This document shows, in pieces, positions 5,947 to 5,957 of a stretch of DNA of 5,957 nucleotides. Origin of the DNA: Kofleriaceae bacterium (lineage in GTDB: Bacteria > Myxococcota_A > Polyangia > Haliangiales > Haliangiaceae). The number at the start of each line of letters is the position of its first letter. Positions within the stretch are counted from its first letter, which is position 1. Location: contig JAESTW010000565.1 of the NCBI GenBank assembly GCA_016763395.1, forward strand, positions 1-5,957. Direction: 5' to 3'. Both the position numbers and the translations under genes were made by a program. The notes under the pieces are model-generated. The model did not search any database. It saw only the letters and a list, made by a program, of their open reading frames with translations, and was not told where the DNA came from.

Positions 5947-5952
5947 ACTATA
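5947..5952 (-). promoter_or_regulatory. Possible -10 element upstream of sigma B
   Basis: TATAGT on the minus strand matches five of six bases of the TATAAT consensus and lies 19 nt before the sigma B ATG. This would give a very short leader of about 12 nt, in line with the absence of a Shine-Dalgarno sequence. The -35 would lie beyond the window, so the promoter cannot be completed. Confidence 0.3.
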
Positions 5953-5957
5953 TCGAA

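Noticed and set aside
1..5957. Mobile element, CRISPR array, toxin-antitoxin pair or phage defence module
   Set aside because: No direct-repeat array, terminal inverted repeats, transposase or integrase. The nucleotidyltransferase could suggest a MNT-type antitoxin, but its length, motif and lack of a HEPN neighbour within the window do not support that.

Overview
The window carries two convergent gene clusters, each led by a sigma-70-family (ECF-like) sigma factor, plus the start of an unrelated divergent gene at the left edge. Base composition is balanced to slightly GC-rich by eye. The domain set suggests a Gram-negative bacterium, most likely a proteobacterium or a myxobacterium-like lineage: a YfbK-type VWA protein, a transmembrane Ser/Thr kinase with a PEGA domain, and a TonB-C-like periplasmic tail. 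No taxonomic marker is present, so this is inference.

Layout. Positions 1-315 (minus) encode the first 105 residues of a nucleotidyltransferase-domain protein cut by the window edge. Positions 316-537 are a divergent intergenic region. Positions 538-1074 (plus) encode sigma factor A, overlapping by 4 bp (ATGA) a 697-residue membrane-anchored VWA protein at 1071-3164. An 80-bp convergent gap (3165-3244) holds a hairpin. On the minus strand, read from the right edge leftward, are sigma factor B (5927-5349), a multidomain Ser/Thr kinase overlapping it by 8 bp (5356-3629), and a 125-residue protein of unknown function 6 nt further on (3622-3245).

How it may work. Each sigma gene is translationally coupled to a single-pass membrane protein with an anti-sigma-like N-terminal head. 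In the VWA protein the head looks like the helical anti-sigma fold without the zinc motif. In the kinase it has the H-x3-C-x2-C zinc signature. Both proteins then have one predicted membrane segment and a large predicted periplasmic part (VWA plus YfbK C-terminal domain; PEGA plus TonB-C-like domain). The simplest reading is two envelope-sensing sigma/anti-sigma-like switches side by side, one of them also able to phosphorylate its target. The domains are seen in the sequence; the regulatory wiring is inferred.

I saw no tRNA, rRNA, CRISPR array, insertion sequence or phage signature.
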